DNA of 30,680 nucleotides. Origin: a virus. The position numbers were made by a program, and so were the translations under genes. The notes below the pieces were generated by a model. That model searched no databases. It was not told where the DNA came from and saw only the letters and a program-made list of their open reading frames with translations. The stretch is from positions 1-30,680 of the IMG/VR virus record IMGVR_UViG_3300041409_000414; one strand, given 5' to 3'. Shown one piece after another: positions 5,821 to 14,747 of this stretch; within the stretch, counting starts at the first letter, position 1; the number at the start of each line of letters is the position of its first letter.

Positions 5821-7338
5821 CTAGCCGCTGAACCGCGCCGTCGTGCCGCAGGTTGCATACTGAACGCTGCCGGCGTTGGCACCGCCTAGCATGGTGATGA
5901 AGTGAGCCCCTTCGGTAAGCCCGACCCCGGCTCCCGCTGCCGATACGGCGTTGTGGTTGGAGTTGGTGAAATACGGAACAGCGTAGCCGGGCAACAGCGC
6001 CGTGCCAGTGACGCCATCAAGCCCGATGCCAATCCCGTAGTTCGCCGCAGCGCCTGTCACCGCGGCATCTCCGGTCGCGGTCGCAGTGACCCAATTTTCA
6101 TCGGACCAAACCAGAAACGACAGCCGCATAGCGGCGGCCACTTCCTGCCAATAGGTCGTCGTGATCGTCCCCGAATTTGCCAGAGCCGATTGCATCTGCC
6201 GTTGGCGGCGATTGAACCACGAGATAACCCCGACCGTCGTAGCGGTGTTGTCCTGAAACTGGCTGCTGCCGTTGGTGTAGATCATGCCGATCAGCGATCG
6301 GGTGCCGTCGCCGTTCTTGACTTCGACGCCGGAGTTTCCTGCGGAAGTATCGGTGGCGTGTCCGACGGTGTTGGAAAAATCCGCCGTGATGACGCCGCCG
6401 TTGATGAACGCAAAGACATAATACAGCGTCGAGGCCGCCAGATTTTGCCCGGCTACTCCGTTGATGAAAATGCCGGTGTTGGCGAGGCCGGCGATGCCCG
6501 CTCCCGGGATGCGGTACACAAGGCCGTTAATTTTAATCAGGTCGCCGCGAAACGGGGCGAACTGGCAAGCCGTCGCGCTGGAGTACACAAAACGCCCGCA
6601 CTGCGGAACCTGCGAGAGGTTCGATAGCGCTTGCAGCTTTTGCGCGTCGGTCAGCGATTGCGATGCGGAATAAAGAATAGAGCCGGTAGTAATAACGTTG
6701 GTCAGCGCCGATCCGTCGACCGCCGGCATGTGCCCGGAACCGTCCAGCTGCACGACTTGGTTCGCGCCGGTGCCTACATTCAGCGCCGCTGCGGTGCCGA
6801 GCGTCGGCTTGCCGGACAAGTCCGCGTAGGCGCCGGACACCGCGACGACGGCAAGCCCGAGGTTGGCGACCGCCTGCGCCTTCTGCGGCGTCGTCAGTCC
6901 TTGCGCGGCGTCGACGCGGAGACGATTGCCCAGCGCGGTGAGCATGGTCGCGGAAAAGTTAGGATCGGCTCCGAGCGCGGCGGAGATTTCATTGAGCGTA
7001 TCGAGCGTGCCAGGCGCGGAAGCCACGAGGGCGCTGATCGCGTTTTGCACCGCCGCCATCGTCGCGATCTGATTGGTGAACACGCCGAGCGCGGCCGTCG
7101 GCGCCAGCGGGACGCCGGTGAAGTTCGGGGAAAACGACGGAGCAAGCGTCGACAGCAGTACAGTCGAGGGCTGCGCGGCGCCATCGAGCGTGATGATCGA
7201 ATTCGGTGCAGCAACCAGCGCGTCCAGCAGCGCGAGGAAGCCCGTCAAGACATGGTCGGCATCCCAATGCGACGGCTGGATTTCGGTGGGATCGCCGTTA
7301 TCCGGAGCGCCCGAATGATGATTGTGCTTGACGGGCAT
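5821..7338 (-). CDS. Phage tail fibre protein
   Basis: 505 aa. After a short N-terminal head rich in His and Asp (KHNHHSGAPDNGDPTEI) comes a fibre-like section typical of tail fibres: SPNFTGVPLAPTAA followed by TNQIATMAAVQNAISAL (the common 'SPxFTGxPxAPTA..TNQIATxAFV' pattern), then LDTLNEISAALGADPNF, LSGKPTLGTAA and LDGSGHMPAVDGS. The C-terminal ~250 residues are Gly/Ser/Thr/Asn-rich and beta-like and probably form the receptor-binding end. The gene is bracketed by two near-identical terminators and lies beyond the DUF4376 gene, so it looks like an exchangeable host-range cassette. Expression must rely on readthrough or its own promoter, which I cannot place. Confidence 0.75.
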   Translation of the reverse strand: MPVKHNHHSGAPDNGDPTEIQPSHWDADHVLTGFLALLDALVAAPNSIITLDGAAQPSTVLLSTLAPSFSPNFTGVPLAPTAALGVFTNQIATMAAVQNAISALVASAPGTLDTLNEISAALGADPNFSATMLTALGNRLRVDAAQGLTTPQKAQAVANLGLAVVAVSGAYADLSGKPTLGTAAALNVGTGANQVVQLDGSGHMPAVDGSALTNVITTGSILYSASQSLTDAQKLQALSNLSQVPQCGRFVYSSATACQFAPFRGDLIKINGLVYRIPGAGIAGLANTGIFINGVAGQNLAASTLYYVFAFINGGVITADFSNTVGHATDTSAGNSGVEVKNGDGTRSLIGMIYTNGSSQFQDNTATTVGVISWFNRRQRQMQSALANSGTITTTYWQEVAAAMRLSFLVWSDENWVTATATGDAAVTGAAANYGIGIGLDGVTGTALLPGYAVPYFTNSNHNAVSAAGAGVGLTEGAHFITMLGGANAGSVQYATCGTTARFSG

Positions 7339-7371
7339 GGTGATGCTTCTCGCTTCTCAATGACCAAATGA

Positions 7372-7397
7372 AAAGGCCGCCCGGTGGGGCGGCCTTT
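7372..7397 (-). terminator. Intrinsic terminator between DUF4376 and tail fibre genes
   Basis: AAAGGCCGCCC-GGTG-GGGCGGCCTTT is a perfect 11-bp stem; leftward it ends in TTT and TCATTTGG, so the U-tract is partly in the stem. It shares TGAAAAGGCCGCCC with the terminator at 5790-5814. The two lie on either side of one tail fibre gene. Confidence 0.65.
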
Positions 7398-7420
7398 GGC
7401 GATCTGAAACCCTTCGGAGG

Positions 7421-7963
7421 TCAGGCGAACAGAGCGTCGACCGCCGCCTTCGACTGTACGGTGTCCGCCGCGATCGCGGCCTTGACCGCAGCGAATTTAT
7501 CGAAGCAGGAGTTGACGTGAGCCAGCACCGCGTTCGATACCGCGATGATCTGATCTGCCGTCAGCGAGTAGACGTTGCCGTCCGAGCCCGCCCAATTCGC
7601 CTTGAACGCGGGATCCGCAGTCGCTGCGATCCGCGCGCCCATGAGCATCTGCTTTGAGCGGTCATCTGTGGCGATCGGGATGCCGTTGAAAACAATTCCG
7701 GCATTCTCTTTCGCGTACCGGGCCGTCGCCGCATAGGCAGCAAGTCCGGCCGGTGTGTGAACGACGATGTCCGGCGCGGCCTCCGCGAGAACGGCAATCA
7801 GGCTCGCCTCGCCGTCGATCAGTGTGGCGTGGCCGCCGCCGTCGAGCCACGCCTTGAACGTCGCATCGGTGAGATCGACATAACCGCCGGTCGCACTCGA
7901 AAAAACCTGTGTCGACCGTCCGAGGACAGCCCAGTACCAGTTTCGCGGATTGTAACTAATCAT
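7421..7963 (-). CDS. DUF4376 tail fibre-associated protein
   Basis: 180 aa. The C-terminal part (about 85-180) shows the DUF4376 pattern: a start like NAGIVFNGIPIATDDRSKQML, then a long helical section with FKANWAGSDGNVYSLTADQII and ending in VKAAIAADTVQSKAAVDALF. DUF4376 domains sit in small proteins next to tail fibre genes and are thought to help fibre assembly or form part of the tip. The N-terminal 80 residues (YNPRNWYWAVLGRSTQVFSS) look like the common small-fibre N terminus. It follows the tail spike gene by 14 bases, so it belongs to the same transcript; a terminator lies just downstream. Confidence 0.7.
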   Translation of the reverse strand: MISYNPRNWYWAVLGRSTQVFSSATGGYVDLTDATFKAWLDGGGHATLIDGEASLIAVLAEAAPDIVVHTPAGLAAYAATARYAKENAGIVFNGIPIATDDRSKQMLMGARIAATADPAFKANWAGSDGNVYSLTADQIIAVSNAVLAHVNSCFDKFAAVKAAIAADTVQSKAAVDALFA

Positions 7964-7977
7964 TGGTCCCTGCCCTG

Positions 7978-9369
7978 TTAGGTGTAACTGCCGAAGGTGG
8001 CGGAAGATGCGACGCCGGCGATCGTGCCGGGGTAGTAAGACGCGCCCCCGCCAGCGACGGAAATGTTAGAGTTGGTGTCCGACAGGAAGCGTCGACCGGT
8101 GACGTTGCCGCCGCCAGTCAACGATGCGTAGACCAACTGTGCGAAGGCCGAATAGTGTGCTTCGACGAACGATCCGGCCAGCGTGATCGGCCCTGGAACG
8201 TTGATCGCCGGGCCACCGGCCGAGTTGGTGATAAATTTCCCACCGTAGGTATATAGGAACGATCCGTCTTCGAGGGCGTTCCCGCTACAGCCACCGCTGA
8301 TTGTCCAGAGACAGCCTGCAGTGAGGTTCGACACGAGCGCATTTTGCGATGCCGAAATGTGAGCGCCGACGCAGGGGCCGAAGTCGATGGCCCCTAAAAC
8401 GAGCGTGTTGTTACCGGCACAGGAGAAGCCGCAAATGCCGTCGCCGGGGGCCGCGCCCGAGGCGGTCACTCGGAAGCCGTCCATTGTATGCTGGCCGGAC
8501 GCGCCAAGGCTGAACACGGACGACGAATTGGTCCCGGTTATGACACAGCTCGCGGGCGACGCGAGGTTGCCGATCCAGTTCACCTTGCCCGTACCGGAAA
8601 GGCCCGGGAGCGAAACGCTGGCATAGCCGCCGTTCGCGACGTGCATATTCAGATTGAAGCCATTCAAATTGAACCGCGAGATAAATTGCGCGGCGAAGGC
8701 CAGCGTCGCCCAAGGCGTGCCCGGCGTCAGGCCATCGTTGCTGTTCGAACCGGTGACGGAGTTGATGTAGTAGTCTCGCGTCGTGTTGAGGTAGATCGGC
8801 GCGCCCGGCTGCTTGATCCAGACGAGCTGGAAGTTAGCGCCGTCATAGGCGACCTGGATGATTTGACCGGCGACCCATTCGCCGCCACTCAGCGGCTGGT
8901 TCACGTTGTTGTAGACGTTGGCGTTACCCAAGGCGCTGGCGTTGAGCGTCGTCGGCCCGGTCGGCGCGGCGGCCGTCTTGATAAAAAAGCGAAGGCCGGG
9001 GGTGTACTCTGCCACGGCGGGCGTCGGAGCGATAACCATCGCGTTCGCAGCGCCAGTGTCGACCGCCCATTGCGGCTGTCCGCGCTGGATCAGGTGCTGG
9101 ACGGCCTTGAGCACCAGATTGTCGTCGGCGTTGTTCTGGGTGACGATGTCGATCGCACCCGCAGTCTGGCCGTTGCCGCGCGCCAGCGCGCGAAGGACCG
9201 CCAGGACTTGATTGTACCATGCGGCTTGGAATTCGGTGCCGTCGTCGAGCAGCGGCGAGCTGCAATCCTTGAAGAATGTGTCGACGGTGCCGAAGGCCCG
9301 CGTATCACCGGGGCGCGACGTGACTGCGCCCGGGGCGTTGGCGGGGCCAAGGAGATCAATACTAGACAT
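7978..9369 (-). CDS. Tail spike / fibre with beta-helix C-terminal part
   Basis: 463 aa. The N-terminal ~150 residues (PGDTRAFGTVDTFFKDCS..., AAWYNQVLAVLRALARG) match the tail-attachment part of Mu-like fibres in alphaproteobacterial prophages. From about residue 195 the phrase TRDYYINSVTGSNSNDGLTPGTPWATL marks the start of a right-handed beta-helix of the pectate-lyase-like tail spike type. After it come short Gly/Asn/Ser-rich rungs to the end. Such spikes bind and sometimes cleave surface polysaccharide; catalytic residues cannot be placed by eye. The start overlaps gp48 by 8 bases. It is the main host-recognition candidate beside the 505-aa fibre. Confidence 0.75.
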   Translation of the reverse strand: MSSIDLLGPANAPGAVTSRPGDTRAFGTVDTFFKDCSSPLLDDGTEFQAAWYNQVLAVLRALARGNGQTAGAIDIVTQNNADDNLVLKAVQHLIQRGQPQWAVDTGAANAMVIAPTPAVAEYTPGLRFFIKTAAAPTGPTTLNASALGNANVYNNVNQPLSGGEWVAGQIIQVAYDGANFQLVWIKQPGAPIYLNTTRDYYINSVTGSNSNDGLTPGTPWATLAFAAQFISRFNLNGFNLNMHVANGGYASVSLPGLSGTGKVNWIGNLASPASCVITGTNSSSVFSLGASGQHTMDGFRVTASGAAPGDGICGFSCAGNNTLVLGAIDFGPCVGAHISASQNALVSNLTAGCLWTISGGCSGNALEDGSFLYTYGGKFITNSAGGPAINVPGPITLAGSFVEAHYSAFAQLVYASLTGGGNVTGRRFLSDTNSNISVAGGGASYYPGTIAGVASSATFGSYT

Positions 9370-10060
9370 TGGTTGTCACCTCATAGACTTGAAGGATTTC
9401 AGCGTGGATCACGCGCGAAAGGATGCACTGCAACGGTAGGAGATCGGGTTGGCACGACAGCCGCCGGCCCGCTCGCATCCGGCCAGCACGCGAAGGCAGA
9501 TAGCGGGCGACAGGCTGATAGGCCGGACTGTTGGGAAGCGAGACGATGATGCGGAGGACGGAGAAGCCTAGCGTCGCACCAGCCTTTGCGCGGCCAGCCC
9601 TCGCGAAGCCGGCGTGGCTGCCGCAGCTTCGGAGAGCTTCGCCACACTGGATCGACCAGCCGGAGCGCGCCGCGACCTCCGCGTAGTATTCGCAGCGAGT
9701 GCCGCCGATCGCCGCGACCTTCGTGCAGAGATCAGGGAAGGGATCGCAGGCGTCCGGTAGGCCGTATTCGTTCATCCAGTCGGCGCGCGTCTCGGCGATG
9801 CTCTGACACCAGAACTCCAGCCGCAGCGCGCAAATGCGGTCGGAGAGGTATTGCATCACGATGGCGAACGCTCGCCAGTAGAGATAAAGGATGCTCGGAT
9901 TTTTGCGCGCTGCCGAGAACGCGGCGGGATTGAACGCGGTCGGATTGAAGGCCGCAACCATCCCAGGACGCGGCGATCCTTCGCGGGTTTGCCACGCTCG
10001 GCCGCGCGGGAGCAGCGCGAGCGTGGCCGTGGTGATGTCGTCAAGCGTTGGACAGCGCAT
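9362..10060 (-). CDS. Mu gp48-like tail protein (DUF2313/YmfQ family)
   Basis: 232 aa. The N terminus (CPTLDDITTATLALLPRGRAW) and the central RLEFWCQSIAETRADWMNEYGLPDACDPF are the hallmarks of the Mu gp48/YmfQ family, which joins the baseplate wedge to the tail fibres. The segment FNPTAFNPAAFSAA is a short repeat. The C-terminal part is rich in Arg and Cys and less typical, possibly the fibre-facing surface. It lies directly after gp47, as in Mu. Confidence 0.85.
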   Translation of the reverse strand: MRCPTLDDITTATLALLPRGRAWQTREGSPRPGMVAAFNPTAFNPAAFSAARKNPSILYLYWRAFAIVMQYLSDRICALRLEFWCQSIAETRADWMNEYGLPDACDPFPDLCTKVAAIGGTRCEYYAEVAARSGWSIQCGEALRSCGSHAGFARAGRAKAGATLGFSVLRIIVSLPNSPAYQPVARYLPSRAGRMRAGRRLSCQPDLLPLQCILSRVIHAEILQVYEVTTNV

Positions 10061-10081
10061 GGTGACGAAGGCCCTTTCTGT

Positions 10082-11218
10082 TTAGGTGAACGTCACCGTC
10101 CCGAGCGTCGCCATTTGTCCTGCGGTGAGAGCGACGTCAGCGACCGGCGACACGATCACGTGCCGCTGTTCGCCGGTCGCATTGGCGACGGCTTGCCAAA
10201 TCCACGAGAGGGAGAACGAGGTGGGATATGCCAGATACGGCATGCTGCCGAAGTTGCTGTCATTGCCTGCAACGCGAGACAGTCGGATGAATGTGTCGAG
10301 CAGCTCGGCCAGCACGGCGTTCTGCACGTCCAATGTATTCGGCTGCAGGCCCGAAATGGTGATGTTGACCGGCACAGCCTGCGGCGCGGCTACCGTAACC
10401 CTCGCGCCAGCGGGGCGGACGGTCTCGATGTAGTTCTGCACTCGCACCACGTCGGCGGGCGACGGGATGCCGTTGGCATAGAGATCATACATCAGCGGAA
10501 ACACGCGCACCGTGCCGGGGCCGTTCCACAGCCTCTCGACGTAGACGGTCGGCCGGTCGATATAGAACGACACGCCCGCGACCTGGCCCGCCCACTGGAC
10601 ATAGTCCGCGGCGCTGCCGCCGTGCGGTGGGTTGCGCTTCCGGAACAGGATGCGCGCGCGCCAGCTCTCGATGTCCTCGAGGTCGGCGCCGAGCGAGATC
10701 CCGTTGCTGTCGACTGCTGCCGTCGGCGCGGTCCCGGTCACGCCGGAGACGATGGAGAGATTGGTGCCGGGATTGCAGTTGGTGATTTTGCCGTCCACCG
10801 CCGCGATGACCGACACGCTGACGCTGCCAGCGGTCGCGATTGAGCCGCCAGTGGTGACAATGAACTGCACACCGTCGGTGCGCTGCAGGATCGCGCCGTT
10901 GGCGATGGAGACCGCGCCGGTATCGGTGACGATGACGACGCCTTCGGCGGGCGCGGCCGGGTTCTGCGGAATGTTAAATTCGATCCCGTGATTTCCCAGG
11001 CTCTCGATGTCCGGCGCGCTGAAAGCGAACATTTGTTTCTGGACGTAGGCGAGGAAGCCCATCGCCTCGAACACCATTGCGCCGATGACCTTGGCGCTGA
11101 CGTAGACGTTATTCGGCCACAGCCAGGCATCGCTCCCCTTGAGGACGGAACGAAACGCCGAGCGCGACCGCTCCACGAGATCGTTGATCGACGGCAGCTT
11201 GTAGGATGACAGGAACAT
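10082..11218 (-). CDS. Mu gp47-like baseplate wedge protein (baseplate J family)
   Basis: 378 aa, near the usual length. It starts LPSINDLVERSRSAFRS and continues AWLWPNNVYVSAKVIGAMVFEAMGF, then GIEFNIPQNPAAPAEGVVIVTDTGAVSIANGAILQRTDG, the conserved beta-rich core of baseplate J/gp47 proteins. ESWRARILFRKRNPPHGGSAADYVQWA is the typical motif before the C-terminal VxVxP-like repeats. The protein forms the wedges around the hub of a contractile-tail baseplate. It follows gp46 by 10 bases and precedes gp48. Confidence 0.9.
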   Translation of the reverse strand: MFLSSYKLPSINDLVERSRSAFRSVLKGSDAWLWPNNVYVSAKVIGAMVFEAMGFLAYVQKQMFAFSAPDIESLGNHGIEFNIPQNPAAPAEGVVIVTDTGAVSIANGAILQRTDGVQFIVTTGGSIATAGSVSVSVIAAVDGKITNCNPGTNLSIVSGVTGTAPTAAVDSNGISLGADLEDIESWRARILFRKRNPPHGGSAADYVQWAGQVAGVSFYIDRPTVYVERLWNGPGTVRVFPLMYDLYANGIPSPADVVRVQNYIETVRPAGARVTVAAPQAVPVNITISGLQPNTLDVQNAVLAELLDTFIRLSRVAGNDSNFGSMPYLAYPTSFSLSWIWQAVANATGEQRHVIVSPVADVALTAGQMATLGTVTFT

Positions 11219-11228
11219 TCGGCAGGCC

Positions 11229-11813
11229 TCACGTCGGGAATTGCGGGAAGGGCTTCGGCGCCGGCGACGTCACCGACTGCTGCCAGATGTCGTCAAAGCG
11301 GTGGCTGTAGGACCGCGTGCCGTCGCGGCCGTAAAGATCGATGAGGAGATCGCAGCGGTCCTCCGCGAATTCCGCAAAGGCCTGAGTGTCGATGCGGGTG
11401 ACGGCGCCTTGTTTGACAAGCGGCGTGAGCGCGTCGAGCGCGATCGCCTCGACCCAACGCCGAATATCTTCGGTGAGGGGTGCGCGCTCGAATACCCAGA
11501 GCAGCGATCCCATTTCAGTCTCACCGAGATCGCTCTGCACGTCGGCGCCATCGCCCCACCAGCCGCGAGGATCACCGTCGCCCACCAGGTAGCGCAGCGG
11601 GTGGTCGTCCTGAATTCGCTTGTCGGTGAAAAGCGCAATGATGACAGAGGTATGCAGTGCGGCTTTGGCACGTAGCCCGCCTTGGTTCTGCGGCTCGTCG
11701 GGGCCCGCCATCGCCCAGTCGGCCATACCTTCGGACGGCGACCACACGCTGTCCCAGAGCAGGATCGGTTGCTTGTCCTCGCCCTCGTTGATCCGGATGC
11801 GGAGAGAAGCCAT
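11229..11813 (-). CDS. Mu gp46-like baseplate protein
   Basis: 194 aa. The motif DPRGWWGDG with the following LGSLLW-type segment (TEMGSLLWVFERAPLTEDIRRWVEAIALDAL) identifies the Mu gp46 family, the small baseplate protein with a gpW/gp25-like role that connects hub and wedges. The start codon lies directly beside the stop of gp45, with no gap. Order and length agree with Mu. Confidence 0.9.
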   Translation of the reverse strand: MASLRIRINEGEDKQPILLWDSVWSPSEGMADWAMAGPDEPQNQGGLRAKAALHTSVIIALFTDKRIQDDHPLRYLVGDGDPRGWWGDGADVQSDLGETEMGSLLWVFERAPLTEDIRRWVEAIALDALTPLVKQGAVTRIDTQAFAEFAEDRCDLLIDLYGRDGTRSYSHRFDDIWQQSVTSPAPKPFPQFPT

Positions 11814-12425
11814 TTAGACCGCCTTAACTTTCGTGGCGCATCCGCCGCCGCACAGCCCGACGAGCGTTCCGCCCAAGCCGCCCAGGTTCACGTCGGGACT
11901 GTCGACGATGACCGTCGGCGCTTTCACCGTGGCCTTGCCGCTTTCCAGTTTGAACGAGGCATCGTTGAAAGTGATCGTCACCGAGTTGCTGTCCGCGACG
12001 ATGGAGATCGTCGGGCCGCTGTAATTTGCGGCATCCTTGGCGTCGTAGCCCTTGCCGATCTGCAGGTTGATCTTCTTGGCGTGCGTGACGCCGAAGTGAT
12101 CCTTATCGGTCTGCAGCAAGTTGCCGTATTGATCGAACAGGCCCGCCGAGCCGGCCGGCCGGTTCCTCGGCCGATAGTCCTTGTGGCCGCCGTCGAGGTA
12201 GAGCGTGCGATCGGAGCGAGATCCCATCTGCACAACGACGCCGTCGGTGTCGTTCGGTGGCACGGAGAAGTAGCCGAAGTCCATCGGCCGCCAGACCTTC
12301 TTCGGCAATTCGTTCTTGAGTATCTTGAGGTCCACCAGCTGCTGAGTGCCGCTGTCGTCCACCTTCGTGATGCGGCCGCGACGCGTCGTCACCCGGATGC
12401 CGTCGTCGTGCTCCCAGCTGGACAT
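11814..12425 (-). CDS. Mu gp45-like baseplate spike protein (gpV family)
   Basis: 203 aa. It opens with DDGIRVTTRRGRITKVDDSGTQQLVDLKIL (an OB-like domain), continues with a beta-rich part containing GVVVQMGSRSDRTLYLDGGHKDYRPR, and ends with a repetitive beta segment (SVTITFNDASFKLESGKATVKAPTVIVDSPDVNLGG) as in the membrane-piercing spike of contractile tails. The C-terminal CGGGCATK contains two cysteines; many spikes hold a metal at the tip, but the usual HxH motif is absent. It is placed between hub gp44 and gp46. Confidence 0.88.
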   Translation of the reverse strand: MSSWEHDDGIRVTTRRGRITKVDDSGTQQLVDLKILKNELPKKVWRPMDFGYFSVPPNDTDGVVVQMGSRSDRTLYLDGGHKDYRPRNRPAGSAGLFDQYGNLLQTDKDHFGVTHAKKINLQIGKGYDAKDAANYSGPTISIVADSNSVTITFNDASFKLESGKATVKAPTVIVDSPDVNLGGLGGTLVGLCGGGCATKVKAV

Positions 12426-12429
12426 TCGA

Positions 12430-13476
12430 TTATTCCCCCATGTCCCATTCGCCGCCGGATTGGTTGCCCTTACCGCCGCCCGCCCCCTCGCCGCCGTAGG
12501 CGCGAGGGTCGGTGAGGTTCAGCGTGGTGATGCTGCCTTTTTCCGATTGGTGGTAATCGACGCTCTCGATCAGCATGTCTTGCGCGATGTCGAGGAACGG
12601 GCTCTCGGTCCAGACCAGATTGCCCGGCTCCCACAGCTGGCCGCTGTCATCGTGGAAGCCCTGCACCGTGATAGTCGCCTTGAGCGAGTTGCCCGCGGTG
12701 CGGTCCTTGCGGTTTTTCGCCCGCTTCTTCGCCCGCTTTTTGTCGGTGTCGCTGTCCTGCACGATGATGAGCGCGCGGTGCCGTTTTACGGCGCTGTCTT
12801 TCTCCGTCTCCTCGATCCACAGGTTGTCGTCATCGTGGCCACTCGGGCGCTGGCCGCGCACGGTGATTTCAGAATGGCGATTAGCCGAGTTGTGATGCGC
12901 CACGCCGATCTTGATCGACACGCCTTCGATGAGCGATCCGCCCTGGCGGTCGCTTCCCGCCTTCGTGATCTTGGCGTTGCCTTCCTTCGTGCCGGTGATC
13001 GTCATGCCCTGATCGCGGGCCATCTTCTCGACGCAGCGGAAGCAGCTTTCGCCTTGCTGCAATTTATATTGGTCGATCTTCTCCAGCTGCTGATCGCTCT
13101 CCCACTTCGGGCCGTATTTGCTGGAAACTTCCTGCGCGATTTCGAGCGGCGTCTTGTTCTCGAAATAGCCGGTGTCGTGCTCGGCGCTGCCGTCGACCAG
13201 GTCGGCCGACTTCGACCGCCCGCTGATCTCGATGTAGGCCTCGGTCGCGGAGAGGTGCGGCTCCTTTTGGTCGACGTGGCCGGTGAACAGGAGCTCGCCG
13301 TTGGTGGTGATCGTCACGTCGGTGCCAACGTCGAAGATGCGGTTGACGGTGGAGGCGCCCAGCTCGGCCGCGAGCGTGGCTGAGAATGAGCGCGCCGCCT
13401 CGTTGAAGGCGGCGTGCACGGTGACTTCCTCAAAGGCGGTCCAGCCGTTGATGCTGATCGTTTCAATGCTCGCCAT
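12430..13476 (-). CDS. Mu gp44 (P)-like baseplate hub protein
   Basis: 348 aa from the ATG at 13476, whose A is shared with the TAA of the preceding gene (TAATG overlap); the longer frame to 13581 is out-of-frame shadow. The order of segments (TISINGWTAFEEVTVHAAFNEAARSF, DVTITTNGELLFTGHVD, YIEISGRSKSADLVDGSAEH, FENKTPLEIAQEVSSKYG, ESCFRCVEKMARDQGMTIT) is the classic tail hub fold of Mu P/gp44, related to gpD of P2. A Lys/Arg-rich stretch near residues 260-275 (KKRAKKRAKNRKDR) follows. It forms the central ring that holds the spike. Confidence 0.88.
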   Translation of the reverse strand: MASIETISINGWTAFEEVTVHAAFNEAARSFSATLAAELGASTVNRIFDVGTDVTITTNGELLFTGHVDQKEPHLSATEAYIEISGRSKSADLVDGSAEHDTGYFENKTPLEIAQEVSSKYGPKWESDQQLEKIDQYKLQQGESCFRCVEKMARDQGMTITGTKEGNAKITKAGSDRQGGSLIEGVSIKIGVAHHNSANRHSEITVRGQRPSGHDDDNLWIEETEKDSAVKRHRALIIVQDSDTDKKRAKKRAKNRKDRTAGNSLKATITVQGFHDDSGQLWEPGNLVWTESPFLDIAQDMLIESVDYHQSEKGSITTLNLTDPRAYGGEGAGGGKGNQSGGEWDMGE

Positions 13477-14747
13477 TACCGCGACAACGCCTCGAACGAG
13501 ATCGGAAAGAACGACGGATGCGGGAGGCGATTGCGGGCGACCAGCTCGGGGGAGCGCGTCGGGTCGGCGTAGAGCCGCCATGCCCAGAACAGGCTCGGCA
13601 TTGACAGGTTCGCCTCGACCGTGACCACCGGAGCAAGGTCAATGATCGTGCGCGACAGATACGTGACGACCTTGTCCCGAAGCAGGGAGATCGCGTGCAC
13701 GAGATCAATGCTGCCCGAAGGCAGATCGTCGGTCTGTTGCGCGAAATACTCCACGACATTGGCGCGCAGCGTGATCGCGGCCGGCCGGTCGGGGAGCGAC
13801 ATGCGGGCGATCGCCTCCGCATAGGCCGTCGCCGCCGCGAGCCGGAGCATCTGGTAGGCGGCGTTGGCATTGTCGTCCGCGGTGCGCCTCGAGGGCGTCG
13901 GATAAGCGGACTTGACGGCAAGCGAGGCCAGCGAGGGATCGGTAAGGATTTGCTCGAACGCCGAGACCGCCGCGCTGGCGGGCATGGCATCGCCCAGCGC
14001 CCGGGCGACCGCGACGATGCGCTGCGGGAGCGTGGCGATCGCGGCAGGGTCCGCGAGCAGAGCGGGCACGTCGGAGAACAAGGACTGGATTTCGTTCCGC
14101 TGTGCCGAGCTGACGACCGGATCGACCGGCTGCGAGGTCCGCACCGCTTCCATCACGGCCACGGCGTCGAGCGTGCGGTCGCTGACTGCGGCGACCACGT
14201 AGTCCGCCTGGCGGGTGACTTGGACGCTCTTCACGAAGGCGTTGGCGATCGCCAGCGACGTGGCGTCGGCCTGCACGAAAACGAGGTTCGCCAGCGAGCC
14301 GATGGAGGCCAGCGCCGAGGACGCGCCTTCGCGGGCGAAGCGCAGTTCCAGCGCGATATAACCGTGCTTGTCCTTCTGCCGGTTCCGCTTGAAGGTCAGC
14401 GCGCGGACGATGATAGGACCGTGAGACGGCAGGACGAGCGCGCCAGCGCCTCGCGTGGCGCATACCGCGATCACCGAAGCCGCATCGCCGTCCGCGCTGT
14501 CGGATGCCACGTAGGCGTCGCAGCGGTAATGCCGGACGCCTTCCCCGAGGTCCTCAAGGAACGGATCGTCCCGCATCGGGAATTCGTGCTCCACGATGCG
14601 GCGCGAGCCCTCCTCCTCGTCCCACTCCACCTTGAACGGCACGCCTTTGTAGGAGGCGGGCCACAGCGTATGCAGCCAGTCGCGCGCGCGCACGGCTTGC
14701 GGCCGCACCGGCGGGGCCGGGGCGGTGTTGGGAGGGAACGTCGCCAT
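13476..14747 (-). CDS. Mu N-like DNA circularisation / tail protein
   Basis: 423 aa. The N-terminal ~100 residues (RDWLHTLWPASYKGVPFKVEWDEEEGSRRIVEHEFPMRDDPFLEDLGEGVRHYRCDAYV) are the diagnostic domain of the Mu N family, whose product in Mu enters with the DNA, protects and circularises it, and also behaves as a baseplate/tail protein. The rest is long, Ala-rich and helical, with a beta-like insert. Its start is two bases before the tape-measure stop codon's end, so the genes are tightly linked. Its presence without head genes is notable (see findings). Confidence 0.9.
   Translation of the reverse strand: MATFPPNTAPAPPVRPQAVRARDWLHTLWPASYKGVPFKVEWDEEEGSRRIVEHEFPMRDDPFLEDLGEGVRHYRCDAYVASDSADGDAASVIAVCATRGAGALVLPSHGPIIVRALTFKRNRQKDKHGYIALELRFAREGASSALASIGSLANLVFVQADATSLAIANAFVKSVQVTRQADYVVAAVSDRTLDAVAVMEAVRTSQPVDPVVSSAQRNEIQSLFSDVPALLADPAAIATLPQRIVAVARALGDAMPASAAVSAFEQILTDPSLASLAVKSAYPTPSRRTADDNANAAYQMLRLAAATAYAEAIARMSLPDRPAAITLRANVVEYFAQQTDDLPSGSIDLVHAISLLRDKVVTYLSRTIIDLAPVVTVEANLSMPSLFWAWRLYADPTRSPELVARNRLPHPSFFPISFEALSR

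Noticed and set aside
8488-9549. 353-aa rightward frame opposite the tail spike
   Set aside because: Mirror frame with no recognisable domain; the tail spike on the other strand has the expected beta-helix start.
12346-13383. 345-aa rightward frame opposite the hub gene
   Set aside because: Leu/Arg/Val-rich mirror frame; the hub protein on the minus strand fits its family throughout.
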